Assembly: GCA_964448085.1 (NCBI GenBank)
Contig: CAYUUX010000027.1
Location: 1-10,946 of the forward strand
Source of the DNA: CAIJMI01 sp964448085
Lineage (GTDB): Bacteria > Patescibacteriota > Microgenomatia > UBA10105 > UBA927
Reading direction: 5' to 3'
Length of the DNA stretch: 10,946 nucleotides
Below, one piece after another: positions 1 to 7,027 of this stretch (positions are counted from its first letter, which is position 1; every line of letters begins with the position of its first letter). Below the pieces are notes generated by a model that ran no database searches, had not been told where the DNA came from, and saw only the letters and a program-made list of their open reading frames with translations. A program made the translations under genes and the position numbers.

Positions 1-29
1 TTATTGTTAGTGTACATTTTTACCTGCCT

Positions 30-293
30 ATGGATCCTGTACAGTTAACCATCATCATAATTAGCTTCATCCTTACAACTCTCATCGTCGTTTTATCCAT
101 TCAGGTATGGCATATATTGGGAGAATTTCGTCAGACAGTGCAGAAGATGAATAAAATGCTCGATGACGGTGGGAAAATCACCGGCATCATGAGTGAATCT
201 GCGTCTGGAATAGCTGGTTTTTTTGGAGGAATAAAAGCGGGAATGAATGTATTATCGATTTTTAAAAAAGGGGTGAATAATGAACGAGAATAA
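30..293 (+). CDS. Small single-span membrane protein (DUF948-like), function unknown
   Basis: An 87-residue protein with an N-terminal hydrophobic segment at about residues 5-28 (ending in VLSIQVWHIL). An amphipathic stretch follows (about 30-55, with FRQTVQKMNKML), then a glycine-rich segment (GIAGFFGGIKAG, about 61-72) and a basic end. This layout resembles the short DUF948-like proteins often found beside YtxH proteins; that family assignment is inference. The reading frame stays open from the chosen ATG back to the left edge and no clear ribosome binding site precedes it, so the true start could lie outside the window. Its last 14 bases overlap the next gene, so the two are probably translated together. 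The protein likely sits in the cytoplasmic membrane with most of its chain inside. No enzymatic motif was seen. Confidence 0.72.
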   Translation: MDPVQLTIIIISFILTTLIVVLSIQVWHILGEFRQTVQKMNKMLDDGGKITGIMSESASGIAGFFGGIKAGMNVLSIFKKGVNNERE

Positions 294-666
294 TCGAGAT
301 AATAAATTCATGATCGGCTTTTTCATTGGAGGATTGATTGGCGCTGGATTGATGTTTCTTTTAGGTACTAAGGAAGGGAAGAAACTGGAAAAACTTGTTG
401 AAAAAAAGGGAAAAGAAACACTTTCGGACCTAGAGGACAAAGTTGATGAGTTAAAAGAAAAAGGTGAAGAGTTAATAAAAAAGGGTGAAATGATTAAGGA
501 GAAAGTTCTTGAACAGGTTGAAGAAAAAAAGAGCGATTTCACTCACGAAGCGACAAAACGCCTTGATTCTGCTTTAGCGAGCGTGGAAGAGATACAGGAA
601 AAAGGTCTTGCAACCACATCGAGTGTGCGGAAACACTTGTTTAAAAACATTCCGAAGCATTCGTAA
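280..666 (+). CDS. YtxH-like membrane-anchored coiled-coil protein
   Basis: A 128-residue protein of the YtxH (general stress/gas-vesicle-protein-like) layout. It has a short polar start, one glycine-rich hydrophobic segment at about residues 11-28 (FFIGGLIGAGLMFLLG), the typical GTKEGKKL turn straight after it, and then a long charged helix rich in Lys and Glu (about 35-110) that should form a coiled coil. Family members are small membrane-tethered proteins whose biochemical role is unknown; some are stress-induced in Firmicutes. It starts inside the end of the preceding gene, which supports translational coupling. A terminator-like hairpin with a T-run follows, so these two genes probably form the end of a separate transcript from alaS. 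Low-complexity Lys/Glu sequence makes similarity searches unreliable here; the domain order is the better evidence. Confidence 0.8.
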   Translation: MNENNRDNKFMIGFFIGGLIGAGLMFLLGTKEGKKLEKLVEKKGKETLSDLEDKVDELKEKGEELIKKGEMIKEKVLEQVEEKKSDFTHEATKRLDSALASVEEIQEKGLATTSSVRKHLFKNIPKHS

Positions 667-692
667 TCGATTGTTCTTCCTTACGAAATAAA

Positions 693-718
693 ATGCTTTC
701 GAAGCATGGCGCTTTTTT
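693..718 (+). terminator. Probable intrinsic terminator after the YtxH-like gene
   Basis: ATGCTT (693-698) and AAGCAT (702-707) form a 6-bp stem with a TCG loop, followed by five bases and then six T (713-718). The stem is short and AT-rich and the T-run is not directly adjacent, so strength is doubtful. The position between the YtxH-like gene and the alaS promoter fits a terminator. Confidence 0.5.
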
Positions 719-732
719 CCTCTTTTGCATGA

Positions 733-738
733 TATAAT
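733..738 (+). promoter_or_regulatory. -10 promoter element of alaS operon, leaderless type
   Basis: A perfect TATAAT lies only 6 bases before the alaS ATG at 745. With the usual 6-7 base distance from -10 to the start of transcription, the mRNA would begin at or next to the A of the ATG, giving a leaderless message. No convincing -35 hexamer is visible 16-18 bases upstream, where the terminator T-run lies. Confidence 0.65.
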
Positions 739-744
739 CGCATC

Positions 745-2613
745 ATGACAAGTGATGATATTCGATCAAAATATCTCTCTTTTTTCCAAGACCCACCAAG
801 AAATCATGTGTGTATACCCTCTGCGCCTTTGGTTCCGGAAAACGATCCGACAACGTTGTTTAATAGTGCGGGGATGCAGCCTCTTGTCCCTTATCTATTA
901 GGTCAACCGCATCCACAAGGTAAGAGATTGGTAAACAGCCAGAAATCGTTTCGTGCGCAAGATATTGATGAGGTTGGTGACAATCGGCATATGACTTTTT
1001 TTGAGATGTTGGGGAACTGGTCGTTGGGTGATTATTTTAAGGAAGAACAATTATCGTGGGTTTATGAATTTCTTACCCAAGAATTGGGCTTAGACGCCAA
1101 GCGTCTTTACGTTTCCGTCTTTAAAGGGAACGAATTTGTGGTAAAGGATGATGCATCTGTCGTTATTTGGAAACGTTTAGGTATTCCAGATGACCACATT
1201 TTTTCATATGATGTTTCGCAAAACTGGTGGAGTCGATCGGGAACGCCGGAGAAGATGGCAGCGGGAGAACCTGGTGGGCCGGACAGTGAAATATTTTATG
1301 ATTTTGGAGCAGAACTCCATTTTCATGAGAATTCTTTGTTTAATAAGGATCATTGCCATCCGAACTGCGGATGCGGACGTTTTATGGAAATCGGGAATTC
1401 TGTATTCATGCAATATAAAAAAGCGGAAGACGGATCGTTGCAGAAGTTATCACAACAAAATGTGGATTTTGGAGGTGGTCTTGAACGATTGAATGCTGCG
1501 GTAAATCACACACCGGATATTTTTTTGACAGATTCTTTTTCATCGATTATCGAGGCGCTTTCTTCTTTAGCGAATGTAAGTTACGGTATGAAAAGCGAAC
1601 AAACGCGTGCCATGAGGATCATCGCAGATCATATCCGAGGTGCAGTAATGATGATTGTGGACGGCGTTGTTCCGAGCAATAAGCAACAAGGATACGTTCT
1701 TCGTAGGCTTATTCGACGATCTATGTTATATGCAAAAACGTTGGGTCAATGGGGAGATTGGAATTTCATGAGCAAACTCGTTGCCCCGGTTGCTCAACAA
1801 TACCGTCTGCCATACCCCGGGGTTTTTCAAAAAAAGCAATTCATTGAAACGGTTATCACGGAAGAAATCGGTAGATTCGCGAAAACTGTGGAAAAAGGTA
1901 TGCACGAGTTAGCAAAAATGAAATCGATAGACGGGACAAAAGCTTTTTTGCTTTATGAAACCTATGGATTTCCATGGGAATTGACAGAAGAGATTGCTTT
2001 ACAAAGAGGCGAAGACATACAAAGAGAAGAATTTGAAAAAGCGTTTAAAAAGCATCAGGAACTCTCCAGAACGGCAAGCGCAGGGATGTTTAAGGGTGGT
2101 CTCGCAGATCAAGGGGAAAATACAACAAAGCTACATACGGCAACACATTTACTGCATGCCGCGCTCAGAAAGGTTGTGGGGACACATATACAACAGAAGG
2201 GGAGTAATATTACCGCCGATCGATTGCGTTTTGACTTTTCTCATCCAAACAAAATCAATCCGGAAGAACTTGAGAAGATTGAGCAAATGGTGAATCACGT
2301 GATACAGGACAATCTGTCAGTGACATGCGAAGAAATGGATAAAGACATTGCGCTTGCTTCGGGGGCTTTGGGATTCTTTACAGAAAAATACGGAAAAAGA
2401 GTAAAAGTGTATACCGTCGGAAAAACGGTAAAGGAATATGTAAGCCGCGAAATCTGTGGTGGCCCGCACGTTTCCTTTACAGGTCAGTTAGGTCACTTTA
2501 CAATAGATAAAGAGGAGTCAGCCGGTGCTGGGGTACGTCGTATCTACGCACATCTAGATAATCATGAAACTCTCAAATCCATTCCAACGCTTGCTTCATC
2601 AAAGAGAAGTTGA
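745..2613 (+). CDS. alaS: Alanine--tRNA ligase, short form lacking the C-Ala domain
   Basis: This class II synthetase charges tRNA-Ala with alanine in the cytoplasm. The catalytic core shows LVPENDPTTLFNSAGM near the N-terminus, the motif 2 region EVGDNRHMTFFEMLGNWSLGDYFK (in part) and the motif 3 block GGGLERLNA. The tRNA-recognition part carries DHIRGAVMMIVDGVVPSNK and GYVLRRLIRRS. The editing domain has the zinc ligands H464 and H468 (HTATH) and C571 and H575 (CGGPH; most bacterial enzymes have CGGTH). The protein is 622 residues against 876 in E. coli: it stops soon after the editing-domain signature GAGVRRIYAH, so the DHHA1/C-Ala domain is absent. An unusual cluster H203-C204-H205-x2-C208-x-C210 sits in the catalytic region, and PGGPDSEI replaces the usual GPCGPCSEI. 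It is the first gene of a tight run; the next gene starts inside its last 50 bases. Confidence 0.97.
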   Translation: MTSDDIRSKYLSFFQDPPRNHVCIPSAPLVPENDPTTLFNSAGMQPLVPYLLGQPHPQGKRLVNSQKSFRAQDIDEVGDNRHMTFFEMLGNWSLGDYFKEEQLSWVYEFLTQELGLDAKRLYVSVFKGNEFVVKDDASVVIWKRLGIPDDHIFSYDVSQNWWSRSGTPEKMAAGEPGGPDSEIFYDFGAELHFHENSLFNKDHCHPNCGCGRFMEIGNSVFMQYKKAEDGSLQKLSQQNVDFGGGLERLNAAVNHTPDIFLTDSFSSIIEALSSLANVSYGMKSEQTRAMRIIADHIRGAVMMIVDGVVPSNKQQGYVLRRLIRRSMLYAKTLGQWGDWNFMSKLVAPVAQQYRLPYPGVFQKKQFIETVITEEIGRFAKTVEKGMHELAKMKSIDGTKAFLLYETYGFPWELTEEIALQRGEDIQREEFEKAFKKHQELSRTASAGMFKGGLADQGENTTKLHTATHLLHAALRKVVGTHIQQKGSNITADRLRFDFSHPNKINPEELEKIEQMVNHVIQDNLSVTCEEMDKDIALASGALGFFTEKYGKRVKVYTVGKTVKEYVSREICGGPHVSFTGQLGHFTIDKEESAGAGVRRIYAHLDNHETLKSIPTLASSKRS

Positions 2614-4861
2614 AAAGGACATGTATCTTTCTCTGGTTATTTCCCACATGAGTGTTTCTGGTTGTGTGTGGAGCCTTGATCCAGAAAAAAAGCTTGATAT
2701 TTTAGGATGCGAACAACAGGACACACACGATGCTACATGGGAAGAGCGAATAGAGGTAACTGATGCGATAATCAGCAAACTCCAAGATATACCCGGAGTA
2801 CATAAACTCCAAAATACGGTTTTTGGGTTCGTTCCGGAATTCTTAACCGATTCTGGGGAATTGGTAAAAACCGTCCGTCCCGATTTAAAGCGCATGACGC
2901 AAGCGTTGGGGCTTAAGCCCGTAGGTTTTGTCCCGATAGAAACCGCAATAGTGTTTCAGCTCAAAAACGAAGAGGGAGTTCCTCCGAGCATAATTTTGCT
3001 TTATGTTACGGAAGATACGATTGAATTATCTCTGTATAGAGTGGGAGCGTTTATGGGGAAAAGAGTGGTTCCCATAAGTGAGTTTATTGTTGAGGATGTT
3101 GAAACCGCGATAAAAAGTTTTTCTGACATGGAAGTATTACCTTCAAGAATACTGTTATATGGAGACAGTAAAGAATATTTAGAGAAAATAAAATCCCAAC
3201 TGCTAACGTATCAATGGACAACGCGTGCAAATTTTTTACATTATCCGACAATTGATACGACATCACTCTCGGATCTTTCTCGTGCGGTTGCACTTGCGGG
3301 CGCAAGTGAACTCTTACCCGTTTTCCAAGATGACACACCGGAAGAAACAACAGAGAATGCTGCAATTGCCATAGCACAATCAGATGTGTTGAAAGAAAAT
3401 AAAGAGGATGCATCAGAGGAGTTGCAGGATTCAGATGCTATAGATCCGAAAATCTCTTTAGAATCCGACGATGAAGAAGTCAATGAGGTTGATGTGGAAT
3501 CGATACACGCGAATGTCGTGCCGGTCGCACCCGAGGTATTAGGTTTTAAAGAAAGCACCGATATTCTGGAGGAACCGGAAAATACAAAACCTGATAGAGA
3601 TTTGGAGCAAGAAGAGTCGGAAGAGCAAAAAACACCCCAGATGCGCTTAAAAGAAAGTTTCCTGCAGATAGTGCAAAATATTCGGTCGATGCTGCATAAA
3701 AAACACGACCATGACATGGGTAGTAAGCGAAAAGTAGGAATCCCAATCGTGATAGCTATGATCTGTGTACTAGGAATGTTCGGATTATCGTATTACTTGA
3801 TACCACAATCAACCATTATTATTTCCGTGATTCCCAACACCACAACAAAAGAAAAAGCCGTTCTGGTAAGTACCACCGCAACCGCAGTTGATGCAACTAA
3901 ATTTATCGTACCGGGGAAAAAACAGGAACAAATGATAACAGGAGAAAAAACGACCGCCGTTACCGGAAAGAAAAAAATCGGTGATCCGGCAAAGGGGGCG
4001 GTTACGATTTACAATAAATCTGTCACCGGAAGAACACTCAAAAAGGGGACAATACTCACAACGGATACGCTTAAATTCACAATCGATAGCGATGTCGAAG
4101 TGGCATCGGCAAGTGAATCAATCGGATCCATAACGTTTGGTAAAACAAATGCGTCGGTAACCGCAGTTGCCATTGGTGAGGAGGGAAATATTCAGGCTTC
4201 AAAAGAATTTGTATTTCAAGACATTTCTTCCTCAGTGCTTATTGCAAGAAACGATCAACCGTTTTCAGGAGGAACCAGTAGAGAAACAACGGTTGTATCG
4301 AGAAATGACTATGATGCTCTCGTAAAGGTACTCACAGAGGAATTAGTTGTCAAAGCGCAGGGTGAATTAAGTACGGCAGTTGGTGGAGGAGACAAGCTTA
4401 TTGAAGAAACAATTAAAACAACAGTAACAAACAAAATATTTACGGAAGAATTGGATCAGGAAGCAACAGAGCTTCATGGAAAAATAACTGTTTCGGTTAG
4501 TGGTATTTCTTATAGTGAGCAAGATATTAAGGGATTGCTGCAATCATTAGCCAGTGAAAACATACCGCAAGGATATGTCATAAACGAAGCAAGGTCTACA
4601 ACATCAATTACAAAACCGGTGGTAAAAAAAGATGGAAGCATAAGTATGAACGCTTCTATTGCTTTGGTATCAATTCCTACAATTGACGTTACTTCCCTGC
4701 AAAACCAACTAAAAGGAAAAAACATCGAAAATGCTAAAGAAGAACTGAAGAAACTGCAGGGTGTGCAAAGCGCTGAATTCTTCTTCCGTCATTCTCCAAC
4801 GAAGGCTCGATTGCCAATGAAATCGAGCAATATAAAAATAGAGGTGATTGTAGGTCAATAA
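2564..4861 (+). CDS. PilM-like/baseplate J-like fusion membrane protein
   Basis: A 765-residue protein in three parts. Residues about 20-250 look like a PilM-type actin-like (ASKHA) fold: the start YLSLVISHMSVSGCVWSL, then IILLYVTEDTIELSLYRVG and PSRILLYGDSKEYLE, match the strand pattern of that fold, but a clear ATP-binding signature is not evident. Residues about 256-375 are an acidic, probably unstructured linker. One membrane span follows at about 391-413 after a KRK stop. The outer part (414-765) contains a baseplate J-like segment around 473-560 (GDPAKGAVTIYNKS, LKKGTIL, LKFTIDSDVEVAS). Proteins of this design are common in Patescibacteria and their role is unknown; a link to surface fibres or pilus-like structures is inference. 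The start overlaps alaS by 50 bases. An ATG at 2621, 7 bases after the alaS stop, would give a 746-residue version beginning at the first strand and is a real alternative. A sortase gene follows after one base. Confidence 0.78.
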   Translation: MKLSNPFQRLLHQREVEKDMYLSLVISHMSVSGCVWSLDPEKKLDILGCEQQDTHDATWEERIEVTDAIISKLQDIPGVHKLQNTVFGFVPEFLTDSGELVKTVRPDLKRMTQALGLKPVGFVPIETAIVFQLKNEEGVPPSIILLYVTEDTIELSLYRVGAFMGKRVVPISEFIVEDVETAIKSFSDMEVLPSRILLYGDSKEYLEKIKSQLLTYQWTTRANFLHYPTIDTTSLSDLSRAVALAGASELLPVFQDDTPEETTENAAIAIAQSDVLKENKEDASEELQDSDAIDPKISLESDDEEVNEVDVESIHANVVPVAPEVLGFKESTDILEEPENTKPDRDLEQEESEEQKTPQMRLKESFLQIVQNIRSMLHKKHDHDMGSKRKVGIPIVIAMICVLGMFGLSYYLIPQSTIIISVIPNTTTKEKAVLVSTTATAVDATKFIVPGKKQEQMITGEKTTAVTGKKKIGDPAKGAVTIYNKSVTGRTLKKGTILTTDTLKFTIDSDVEVASASESIGSITFGKTNASVTAVAIGEEGNIQASKEFVFQDISSSVLIARNDQPFSGGTSRETTVVSRNDYDALVKVLTEELVVKAQGELSTAVGGGDKLIEETIKTTVTNKIFTEELDQEATELHGKITVSVSGISYSEQDIKGLLQSLASENIPQGYVINEARSTTSITKPVVKKDGSISMNASIALVSIPTIDVTSLQNQLKGKNIENAKEELKKLQGVQSAEFFFRHSPTKARLPMKSSNIKIEVIVGQ

Positions 4862-4862
4862 T

Positions 4863-5567
4863 ATGCCGTTATATCGTTATGTGAAGAGTGTTCCGCGGGC
4901 ATCCTTATCGCGGCAAAAAACAGCATCATATGTTTTTATACTTTCCGGTATGGGGATATTGGTTTGGACATTGTGGCCGATTATCTCGTTTACCACATTG
5001 AAGGAAGATGCGCTGGCAAAAACCGTGTCACCCGTTTCGGATACTGTATACGCGGCGGAAAATACCCTTCCTGCAATCATTGATACAACCAATTATGAAG
5101 ATCCAAACAGTTGGTATCCGACAAAACCGCAAAAGAAAATTACCGCGGCGGTGAATTCATACGCATTGACGATCCCTAAATTGAAAATTCAGAACGCAAC
5201 TGTGATGATAGCGGGAGACGATTTAGCTGAAAGTCTTGTTCATTATGGCGGCACTCCGATGCCGGGTCAGTACGGAAATACAGTGATATTTGGTCACTCG
5301 ACGCTGCCACAATTTTATAATCCGACAAATTATAAAACGATATTTTCGCTTCTTCCAACGCTGCAAGTTGGCGACACGGTAATAGTATCGTATGATGGCA
5401 TAACATATACCTATCGCGTATATTCCATGATCGTGGTGGAACCAACAGATCTATCCCCGTTGGAACAAAAATTTGATGATTCTTACATGACGCTTGTCAC
5501 TTGTGTGCCGCCGGGAACATACTGGAAGCGATTAAATGTGAAGTTGCGTCTTACGCATACCATATGA
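4863..5567 (+). CDS. Sortase, class D/E-like cysteine transpeptidase
   Basis: A 234-residue membrane-anchored sortase. An N-terminal span at about residues 21-44 (YVFILSGMGILVWTLWPIISF) is followed by a linker and the catalytic barrel. All three active-site residues can be seen: H145 in FGHST, C214 in TLVTCVPPGT, and R223 in WKRLNVKL. The TLVTC and CVPPGT surroundings and the small size fit class D/E sortases. Such enzymes cut a sorting signal (LPxTG-like) and join the protein to the cell wall or to another subunit, acting on the outer face of the membrane. No LPxTG-type substrate is encoded in the window; the neighbouring fusion protein ends without a sorting signal. The gene begins one base after the upstream stop and its own stop overlaps the next start (ATGA), which indicates tight co-translation. 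Confidence 0.93.
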   Translation: MPLYRYVKSVPRASLSRQKTASYVFILSGMGILVWTLWPIISFTTLKEDALAKTVSPVSDTVYAAENTLPAIIDTTNYEDPNSWYPTKPQKKITAAVNSYALTIPKLKIQNATVMIAGDDLAESLVHYGGTPMPGQYGNTVIFGHSTLPQFYNPTNYKTIFSLLPTLQVGDTVIVSYDGITYTYRVYSMIVVEPTDLSPLEQKFDDSYMTLVTCVPPGTYWKRLNVKLRLTHTI

Positions 5568-6826
5568 GCACATCGGGAGAAAGAACAGCTGTTGAAGCTA
5601 TTCAAAAAAAACTATTAGGGAAAGAACTCACGTACAGAGAAATTTTTGCCGTCATGGATGAAATAGCACATGAACGGTTAGGTCCTGTGCTCACCACCTA
5701 TTTCACTGCAGCAGGTTTTAAGGAAGGGTTTACTCCGGAAGAGCTTTTCTTTATGACAAAAGCGATGGTGGATACCGGAAAGAAATTGCATTTCAAAGGG
5801 ATTGTTGCAGATAAACATTCAACGGGGGGCGTTGCTGGGACAAGAACAACAATGATCTTAGTTCCGATCGTTGCAGCTGCCGGATTTTTGATACCAAAAA
5901 ATTCATCACGGGCAATCACCGCGCCATCCGGAACAGCCGATACAATGGAAGTGGTAGCACCTGTTACGATAGACGCAGATCGTATAACGAAAATCGTCAA
6001 TACTGTTGGTGGCTGTATTGTATGGGGTGGCCATTTAGGGTTAGCTCCTGCGGACGATATCATTATAGAAATAGAGCAACCAATAGCATTTGAATCGTTT
6101 GACAAGGTGATCGTGTCTATAATGGCAAAAAAAATTGCAGTCGGAGCAACCCATCTGGTTTTGGATATTCCCGTTGGTCAGACGATGAAAATACAGCATT
6201 TTACCGATGCAGAGGCTATCGCTAAAAAATTCACTTTTTTGGCACAGAAATTTGGTATCAAAACCGTCATTGATATAAACGAAATACGGGAAAACGCCGG
6301 ATACGGCATAGGTCCTGTGTTGGAAGCGCATGACGTGTTTACTGTGTTGGAGCAGAGAGCAAATCGCCCTATGGCTCTTGAAGCAAAAGCATTACGGTTG
6401 GCAGGCAAGTTGCTGACGCTGTGTATTGAAGATAAAAAGTGCATGCAAGGGGTAAATGGGGAAGATTTGGCTAAAGAGCTACTTGTTTCAGGGAAGGCTT
6501 TAGAGAAAATGCGGGAAATCATAAAAGCTCAAGGTGGCAATCCCGATGTTTCCCGCGATACACTACAACCGGGTATGCAAAAATTCGAACTAAAATCAAA
6601 GCGCGCAGGAAAAATTTACAAAATAGACAACAAGGAAATCAGTATCATATGCCGCATCTTAGGATGTCCGACGGATAAGAATGCTGGGATGTATCTGAAC
6701 CGAAAACTGGATGAACACGTCGACAAAGGTGATATACTATGCTCACTGTACAGTTCTGATGCATACCGTCTCAAAGAAGCAGTTGAAACGGTACAGCACA
6801 TACCAATATACACGGTAACAGAATAA
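5564..6826 (+). CDS. AMP phosphorylase-like / thymidine phosphorylase family enzyme
   Basis: A 420-residue nucleoside or nucleotide phosphorylase of the DeoA/AMPpase family, which splits a nucleoside (or AMP) with phosphate into a base and a sugar phosphate. Visible motifs are the phosphate-binding DKHSTGG (K84-G89), PKNSSRAITAPSGTADTME, GGCIVWGGHLGLAPADDIIIE, SIMAKKIAVGA and DIPVG, then IGPVLEA and a PYNP-like C-terminal domain (about 345-415). The SSRAIT...GTADTMEV and APADDI blocks resemble archaeal/Patescibacterial AMP phosphorylases more than E. coli DeoA. The extra N-terminal domain of about 80 residues found in AMPpases (about 500 residues in total) is absent, so the substrate cannot be fixed from sequence. 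The ATG at 5564 is preferred because it forms an ATGA overlap with the sortase stop; an in-frame ATG at 5501 would lie deep inside the sortase gene. It probably serves cytoplasmic nucleoside salvage. Confidence 0.88.
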   Translation: MSTSGERTAVEAIQKKLLGKELTYREIFAVMDEIAHERLGPVLTTYFTAAGFKEGFTPEELFFMTKAMVDTGKKLHFKGIVADKHSTGGVAGTRTTMILVPIVAAAGFLIPKNSSRAITAPSGTADTMEVVAPVTIDADRITKIVNTVGGCIVWGGHLGLAPADDIIIEIEQPIAFESFDKVIVSIMAKKIAVGATHLVLDIPVGQTMKIQHFTDAEAIAKKFTFLAQKFGIKTVIDINEIRENAGYGIGPVLEAHDVFTVLEQRANRPMALEAKALRLAGKLLTLCIEDKKCMQGVNGEDLAKELLVSGKALEKMREIIKAQGGNPDVSRDTLQPGMQKFELKSKRAGKIYKIDNKEISIICRILGCPTDKNAGMYLNRKLDEHVDKGDILCSLYSSDAYRLKEAVETVQHIPIYTVTE

Positions 6827-6835
6827 AAGAGGAAT

Positions 6836-7027
6836 ATGTTTAAAAATATCATTGCCCCAATACAAGCGTGGTTGTTAGCACAAGGCAAATGTGTTGCATG
6901 TGGTAAGGAATTAGAAAAACCGCAGGGTCAAGGCTATATTCAGGTGACGTGTGAGTGTGGACGTATTTATATGTATGACAGTGGGGCCAATAAATATAGG
7001 AGAGCAACATTTGAAGAAGTCAAATAA
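6836..7027 (+). CDS. Small zinc-ribbon protein, function unknown
   Basis: A 63-residue protein with four cysteines spaced as C19-x2-C22 and C39-x-C41, inside KCVACGKEL and VTCECGRIYMYD. This looks like a minimal zinc ribbon with a tightened second knuckle (CxC). The N-terminus (FKNIIAPIQAWLLAQ) could form an amphipathic helix. The chain has no membrane span and no enzymatic motif. It begins 9 bases after the phosphorylase stop with a purine-rich AGAGGA just upstream, though the spacing to the ATG is short. Its last 17 bases contain the start of mltG, and the mltG ribosome binding site lies within its coding sequence, so mltG translation may depend on ribosomes leaving this gene. Zinc binding is inferred from the cysteine pattern only. 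Confidence 0.78.
   Translation: MFKNIIAPIQAWLLAQGKCVACGKELEKPQGQGYIQVTCECGRIYMYDSGANKYRRATFEEVK
6998..7003 (+). promoter_or_regulatory. Ribosome binding site that fixes the TTG start of mltG
   Basis: AGGAGA lies 7 bases before a TTG at 7011. It is one of the strongest Shine-Dalgarno matches in the window and sits inside the zinc-ribbon gene. It decides for the TTG start over the in-frame ATG at 6951, which would give a 20-residue non-typical leader ahead of the basic MKKSNN and membrane anchor. Confidence 0.8.

Noticed and set aside
252..542. Antisense reading frame of 96 codons opposite the YtxH-like gene
   Set aside because: It is Ser/Phe-rich low-complexity sequence, the mirror of Lys/Glu codons on the + strand; it has no family features.
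2611..2613. UGA read as glycine (code 25 of Gracilibacteria/SR1)
   Set aside because: UGA ends alaS, the sortase and mltG at the expected family lengths, so it works as a stop here.
2613..2900. A separate C-terminal AlaRS fragment produced by frameshift
   Set aside because: The region encodes the start of the PilM-like protein, and no DHHA1-like sequence is visible in other frames.
5501..5563. N-terminal extension of the phosphorylase from the ATG at 5501
   Set aside because: It would overlap the sortase active-site coding region by 67 bases, whereas the ATG at 5564 gives an ATGA junction.
5698..6105. Antisense reading frame of 135 codons opposite the phosphorylase gene
   Set aside because: The + strand there encodes the conserved phosphorylase core, and the antisense product shows no recognisable motif.
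6951..7010. ATG at 6951 as the mltG start
   Set aside because: It lies deep in the zinc-ribbon gene and lacks a ribosome binding site, while the TTG at 7011 has AGGAGA at 7-base spacing.
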